The notes beneath the pieces are model-generated. The model did no database searches. It saw only the letters and a list, made by a program, of their open reading frames with translations, and had not been told where the DNA came from. From the NCBI GenBank assembly GCA_023434025.1, contig JAEYTL010000049.1, positions 26,914 to 90,913 of the forward strand: a stretch of DNA of 64,000 bases. The letters are read 5' to 3'. This document shows, in pieces, positions 63,101 to 64,000 of the stretch (its first letter is position 1; every line of letters begins with the position of its first letter). Origin of the DNA: Bacteroidota bacterium. GTDB lineage: Bacteria; Bacteroidota; Bacteroidia; Flavobacteriales; Flavobacteriaceae. The translations under genes were made by a program, and so were the position numbers.

Positions 63101-63486
63101 GTCTGGCTGGAAGCTACTGTTCCCGTTCCAGTTAAAATAAACGGTCTGCTGAAACTGAATGAGCGGTTAATTGTCAACGCATTCGTTGTAATGGTTGCCG
63201 TACCACTGCTGTTCATCGTTATGTTACTACTACCTTGTGCCGTAAATGAGGATAATGTAACACTGCTCACACTGTTCATGTTTATCGTCAATGCACCTGT
63301 TGCATTGATAATTACATTGCCATTCGTTGTGGGTTGTGCAGCAGGGCTAGTCCAGTTTGCTGTACCAAACCACGCCTTTGTTCCGTTACCGCTCATTGTT
63401 TGAGCAGTGATGTCGTTTGTCGATAGCACAGAAGCTACCAAAGCAAGAGCAAAAAGCGATTGCTTTCCTAAAATTGTTTTTTTCAT
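60112..63486 (-). CDS. Large T9SS surface protein with MopE-type metal-binding repeats
   Basis: A 1124-residue secreted protein with a signal peptide (ending ITAQ, residue 29). Residues 30-380 are a Thr/Ser/Asn-rich beta-helix-like region. Residues 550-715 hold repeated FYYDGDGDGYAAGG and DCDD units of the putative metal-binding (MopE) type; the Asp-rich loops should bind calcium. Several fibronectin-like segments follow, and the last 80 residues (IAYPNPFTVSFGLDVQ to TVRVVKQ) are a T9SS sorting domain. It is probably exported by T9SS and attached to the cell surface as an adhesin-like protein. Two of the MopE units are 147-bp tandem DNA repeats. Confidence 0.82.
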   Translation of the reverse strand: MKKTILGKQSLFALALVASVLSTNDITAQTMSGNGTKAWFGTANWTSPAAQPTTNGNVIINATGALTINMNSVSSVTLSSFTAQGSSNITMNSSGTATITTNALTINRSFSFSRPFILTGTGTVASSQTLTCAADLTLNSGATLTVNGTLSNSSNTITVKSGALLIFGSGSNPPSRINVEAGGEVRFTGSGTVTGLTTSNIYGKVSFQGTRSGASGFNATYQNGSTLEYKGSSAQTAYYHEMKSSGISNIIIDNSSGVNFASSLPPSPTINGTLTLTNGVLNFGDNVSSKITFTGTNPIVRTNGSINASGTYATLIFNNASGNFTLPNNLFNNTTITRLQVNMQTTGTLTLNNQNVTVSQLLLTKGHLAVGSGNLTFGGVNTTFGTSTLNSTSMVVTPNAGYLCYSFPAGATSPVLFPLGETTGTTEYTPLTFGFSANSAARTIGFKITDGVYSNTGSVSDYLTRYFTMYATSTAGAYEYTLATKYNNASGDVIGTVSAIQPAVYDGSTWNLYPGAINASLSQVEYLSATETTGPIGNGYIYMGRYVTEGVTNTTWYLDADNDGYYTDTQTAPSSPGDGWTSTEGISGDCDDHNPTVWRLGSFYYDGDGDGYAAGGLQSVCYGVSIPSGYSETSLGLDCDDTDPAVWQSGSFYYDGDGDGYAAGGLQSVCYGETVPSGYIETSLGPDCDDNDETINPGAVEICYDGIDQNCNGNLNDGCIIVLAKLRNDNCGSTLTAINEILRGDLVSPSVPNGVARTGYRFRLTNTATNAVREVERPNYVFQISSTDIAEYATVYTVEVAVRLNQQWMPYGEVCTVVTPGIPSTAIAASSCGTTLVQMNNIIRAEVIPGAVNYEYEVSLIEGGVAVETTTLVRSAANFNLLLLSGISIKYGAEYSIRARVEVSTDTGLQWSVYGAACSVYTSAAAEAQLDGCGSEEGLMPSSLNTVIYASPVGGAAQYRFTLSDGMGYNQVYTSSTRTFRLSNFNALSPLTPGAMYSLSVETLVYGFYYAGKDCNITVPGGSGTFIRPVEITKEETGKVLPLTFKAIAYPNPFTVSFGLDVQTASTEKLNFTVYDMTGRLLEASEVAVTEVANYQFGDRYPSGVYNVIVTQGQETRTVRVVKQ
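61419..61712 (-). repeat. 147-bp tandem repeat inside the surface-protein gene
   Basis: Two units of 147 bases (61419-61565 and 61566-61712), each coding 49 residues with DCDD, FYYDGDGDGYAAGGLQSVCYG and ETSLG, are nearly identical by eye. A more divergent third unit begins at 61713. The period keeps the frame, so unit number can change without breaking the gene. Confidence 0.85.
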
Positions 63487-63561
63487 TAAAAATTGTTTTT
63501 GGAGTTTAGTTTATTCCTCCACAACAATTTCAGAAAAGCTAAGGATGATTCTGAGGCGTTG

Positions 63562-63569
63562 CAAACATA
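63562..63569 (-). promoter_or_regulatory. -7 box of the surface-protein gene
   Basis: On the minus strand this reads TATGTTTG, a perfect TAnnTTTG, about 75 bases before the ATG at 63486. I did not find a clear -33 TTTG. Confidence 0.4.
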
Positions 63570-63684
63570 TACAATTACATTAGTTATTTTGAAAATATTT
63601 ATGTTAAATTTTATAAATAGTAAAATATACTTTTAAATATTTCATTAGTATGCTATTTTTTACCGGAGATTCATAATGATATTA

Positions 63685-63713
63685 ACAAAAAAGTCCCCGT
63701 TTTCCGGGGACTT
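63685..63713 (-). terminator. Intrinsic terminator of the partial T9SS gene
   Basis: The arms AAGTCCCCG (63691-63699) and CGGGGACTT (63705-63713) make a 9-bp stem with a T-run on the minus strand, 25 bases after the stop codon of the gene entering from the right. Confidence 0.85.
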
Positions 63714-63737
63714 AAGTCTATATTTTTTTTCGGAAAC

Positions 63738-64000
63738 TTATTGTTTGACCACCCGTACGGTTCTCGTTTCTTCACCCTGTGTTACAATTACATTGTAAAC
63801 ACCTGACGGATAACGATCTCCAAACTGATAATTGGACAATTCTGTAACAGCCACTTCGTTGGACTCTAAAAGCCTTCCCGTCATATCATAAACCGCTAAG
63901 CTTATCTTTTCAGTACCTGATGTACGAACATCAAGACCAAAACTTACCGCAAACGGGTTCGGATAAGCTATGGCTTTGAACTCCGTTGGAAGTGTCTTAA
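63738..64000 (-). CDS. C-terminal end of a second T9SS-sorted protein (partial)
   Basis: The last 87 codons of a minus-strand gene whose start lies beyond the window. The sequence from IAYPNPFAVSFGLDV to TVRVVKQ is a type A T9SS sorting domain. It matches the last 80 residues of the 1124-residue protein at most positions (NPF.VSFGLDV, VYDMTGRLLE, YQFGDRYPSGVYNVIVTQG). The two genes are neighbours in the same direction and are probably paralogues or share a recombined 3' end. Confidence 0.85.
   Translation of the reverse strand, partial: KTLPTEFKAIAYPNPFAVSFGLDVRTSGTEKISLAVYDMTGRLLESNEVAVTELSNYQFGDRYPSGVYNVIVTQGEETRTVRVVKQ

Noticed and set aside
62429..63403. Two long hydrophobic plus-strand frames opposite the surface-protein gene
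   Set aside because: Their membrane-protein look comes from antisense reading of Thr/Asn/Val-rich repeats; the minus-strand gene has a signal peptide, MopE repeats and a sorting domain.
1..64000. tRNA, rRNA or known riboswitch
   Set aside because: Reading the intergenic regions by eye revealed no tRNA-like cloverleaf, rRNA segment or riboswitch core that I could support; a covariance-model scan would be decisive.

Overview
The window is AT-rich chromosomal DNA from a member of the Bacteroidota, most likely a Flavobacteriaceae (Flavobacterium-like) species. The signs are a SusC/SusD pair, secreted proteins ending in type IX secretion (T9SS) sorting domains, promoters of the TAnnTTTG type, little use of Shine-Dalgarno sites, and many small palindromic repeats between genes. 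No rRNA, tRNA, CRISPR array or complete insertion sequence was seen.

Layout. 1-2.2 kb: the end of an NAD-kinase-like gene and a MscS-type channel, then a small inverted-repeat element. 2.6-14.0 kb (minus strand): an aromatic-acid catabolic operon encoding a flavin reductase, a bifunctional aryl-CoA monooxygenase/OYE reductase, an aryl-CoA ligase, a thioesterase, a nitrilase-family enzyme, a gentisate-type cupin dioxygenase, a FAH-family hydrolase and maleate isomerase. Three genes without an obvious pathway role lie among them. The set fits a CoA-tethered route from salicylate through gentisate, or better, from anthranilate through 5-hydroxyanthranilate and amide intermediates, to pyruvate and fumarate. 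14.2-25.3 kb (plus strand): an IS1-like zinc-ribbon/HTH protein, a porin, a two-subunit acetate-type symporter, an SLC5-STAC-histidine kinase with a receiver-only partner, and propionyl- and acetyl-CoA synthetases: a short-chain acid uptake, sensing and activation locus.

25.4-28.2 kb holds poorly known membrane and exported proteins. 28.2-34.5 kb is a biosynthetic cluster: FAD oxidoreductase, methyltransferase, type III polyketide synthase, enoyl-ACP-reductase-type SDR, FabZ-like dehydratase, ketosynthase, acyl carrier protein and phosphopantetheinyl transferase. It looks like a dedicated fatty-acid line feeding a type III PKS to make a lipid-tailed pyrone or phenol. A second copy of the element at 2.4 kb sits between the ketosynthase and the ACP gene and supplies the ketosynthase stop codon.

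34.7-59.7 kb is a pectin locus. The first operon (kduI, kduD, uxaC, kdgF, kdgK, a truncated LacI gene, kdgA, an exuT-like gene, uxaB, uxaA) takes galacturonate and unsaturated uronates to 2-keto-3-deoxygluconate and then to pyruvate and glyceraldehyde 3-phosphate. A convergent lacI follows. The second part holds a GH28 lipoprotein, SusC, SusD, a PL10 pectate lyase, a modular T9SS pectin methylesterase, a T9SS PL1 pectate lyase and a small secreted protein. Three identical 12-bp palindromes (GTAATCGATTAC), each just downstream of a -7-like box, mark a LacI-type regulon joining the intracellular operon, the surface operon and the small secreted protein.

60.1-64 kb (minus strand): a large T9SS surface protein with tandem calcium-binding-type repeats, and the C-terminal end of a second protein with a very similar sorting domain.
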